This document shows, piece by piece, positions 63,701 through 64,000 of a stretch of 64,000 bases of DNA. The position numbers and the translations under genes were made by a program. Under the pieces are notes generated by a model. It ran no database searches and had not been told where the DNA came from. It saw only the letters and a list, made by a program, of their open reading frames with translations. Origin of the DNA: Dendrophyllia cribrosa (Eukaryota; Cnidaria; Anthozoa; Scleractinia; Dendrophylliidae); NCBI GenBank assembly GCA_024195265.1, contig JAJLRJ010000011.1, positions 4,452,866 to 4,516,865 on the forward strand, read 5' to 3'. Position 1 is the first letter of the stretch. The number at the start of each line of letters is the position of its first letter.

Positions 63701-63979
63701 TTACTCGGAAGTGAATTTTTTATCATATTGTTTCTCAAATTTTTCATCAAGAGTACAAAGATCAATTATCGTTTCGTCTAGCAACCTCATATTATTGATA
63801 AAATTGATATGGTTAAATTGCATTCCTCTTAAAAAAGACCGTAAATCAACGAGTACCTTCTCATATGTTGTGTATGCAAATTTAGACATTTCTATTTTTC
63901 TTTTATAGTTTTTAATTTCGCTGTATGTCTTAATCAATAAACCACTACCACTAATTACTCCTAAAATAATAGGGTTCAA
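63701..63979 (-). CDS. Small membrane-anchor protein, convergent to the VLTF3-like gene
   Basis: 92 residues, intact, minus strand. It starts with NPIILGVISGSGLLI, a probable single N-terminal membrane segment (about residues 2-16), followed by a basic turn (KNYKRKIEM) and two charged helices (YEKVLVDLRSFLRG, LLDETIIDLC). No catalytic motif. The 83-bp gap to the convergent gene and equal A+T richness indicate one compact gene block. Family not recognised with confidence; a virion or membrane-associated protein of the same viral element is plausible. Confidence 0.5.
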   Translation of the reverse strand: MNPIILGVISGSGLLIKTYSEIKNYKRKIEMSKFAYTTYEKVLVDLRSFLRGMQFNHINFINNMRLLDETIIDLCTLDEKFEKQYDKKFTSE

Positions 63980-64000
63980 TGTTATTGAACCAGCTATTGT

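Larger units (their letters stand above)
62990..64000. mobile_element. Probable edge of an endogenous virus-like element
   Basis: From about 62990 to the window end the DNA is conspicuously A+T-rich, intronless and densely coding, with two convergent ORFs, unlike the host gene and repeat DNA before it. The VLTF3-like ORF points to an integrated large DNA virus or virus-related transposon. The element is cut by the window, so its size and gene set are unknown. Confidence 0.5.

Overview
The window is animal nuclear DNA from a draft assembly: spliced genes with GT/AG introns, long repeat-filled introns, microsatellites, dozens of small palindromic DNA elements and one 500-N scaffold gap (31496-31995). 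The protein types (uromodulin-like D8C modules, CUB, tandem FN3 exons, a stand-alone HIRAN-like ORF, Penelope-like elements with hammerhead-type motifs) and the A+T-rich composition suggest a cnidarian, most likely a stony coral. That assignment is inference from sequence character; no marker gene is present.

Layout. 1-3652 holds the 3' end of an unidentified host gene on the + strand (three candidate exons: a coiled-coil exon, a helical exon, and a long Ser/Pro/Gln-rich terminal exon). 4170-7431 holds short inverted-repeat elements and a decayed Tc1-like transposase with a paired-type HTH. 9.9-13.4 kb holds fragments of Penelope-like elements (GIY-YIG domain, hammerhead-like motifs), a LINE 3' end and a fold-back element carrying tRNA-like sequences. 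14.3-17.4 kb is a 3-kb inverted-repeat element containing a broken LINE. 18.3 kb has a Harbinger-like transposase fragment. 19.7-20.7 kb is a Tigger/pogo-like non-autonomous element with a TTAA-type element nested inside.

21.3-30.1 kb is a nested stack. A TTAA-type (piggyBac-like) element is split by a Penelope-like element, which is itself split by a 4.04-kb TA-flanked DNA transposon (23537-27579) and by a second element without terminal inverted repeats (27624-29525). The 4-kb transposon has about 248-bp terminal inverted repeats and carries three genes: a DDE transposase with D-38-E spacing, a SAM-like/coiled-coil/CCHC zinc-knuckle protein, and, divergently, a spliced HIRAN-like protein. 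This multi-gene transposon is the best candidate for an undescribed system here.

35.4-61.7 kb is one + strand mosaic gene: CUB, D8C, a 9.9-kb repeat-filled intron, a second D8C, then twelve FN3 exons. Every exon is phase 1-1, and eleven FN3 exons are exactly 297 nt. Several FN3 exons with flanking introns are recent tandem duplicates (offsets 1824, 2719 and 4790 bp). The product is probably a secreted or surface adhesion protein; its start and end lie outside the recognised exons.

62.1-64.0 kb changes character. A 126-residue intronless ORF lies between imperfect inverted repeats, followed by a very A+T-rich block with an intronless ORF resembling the VLTF3 late transcription factor family of large DNA viruses, and a convergent small membrane-anchor ORF. 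This looks like the edge of an endogenous viral or virus-like element continuing past the window.
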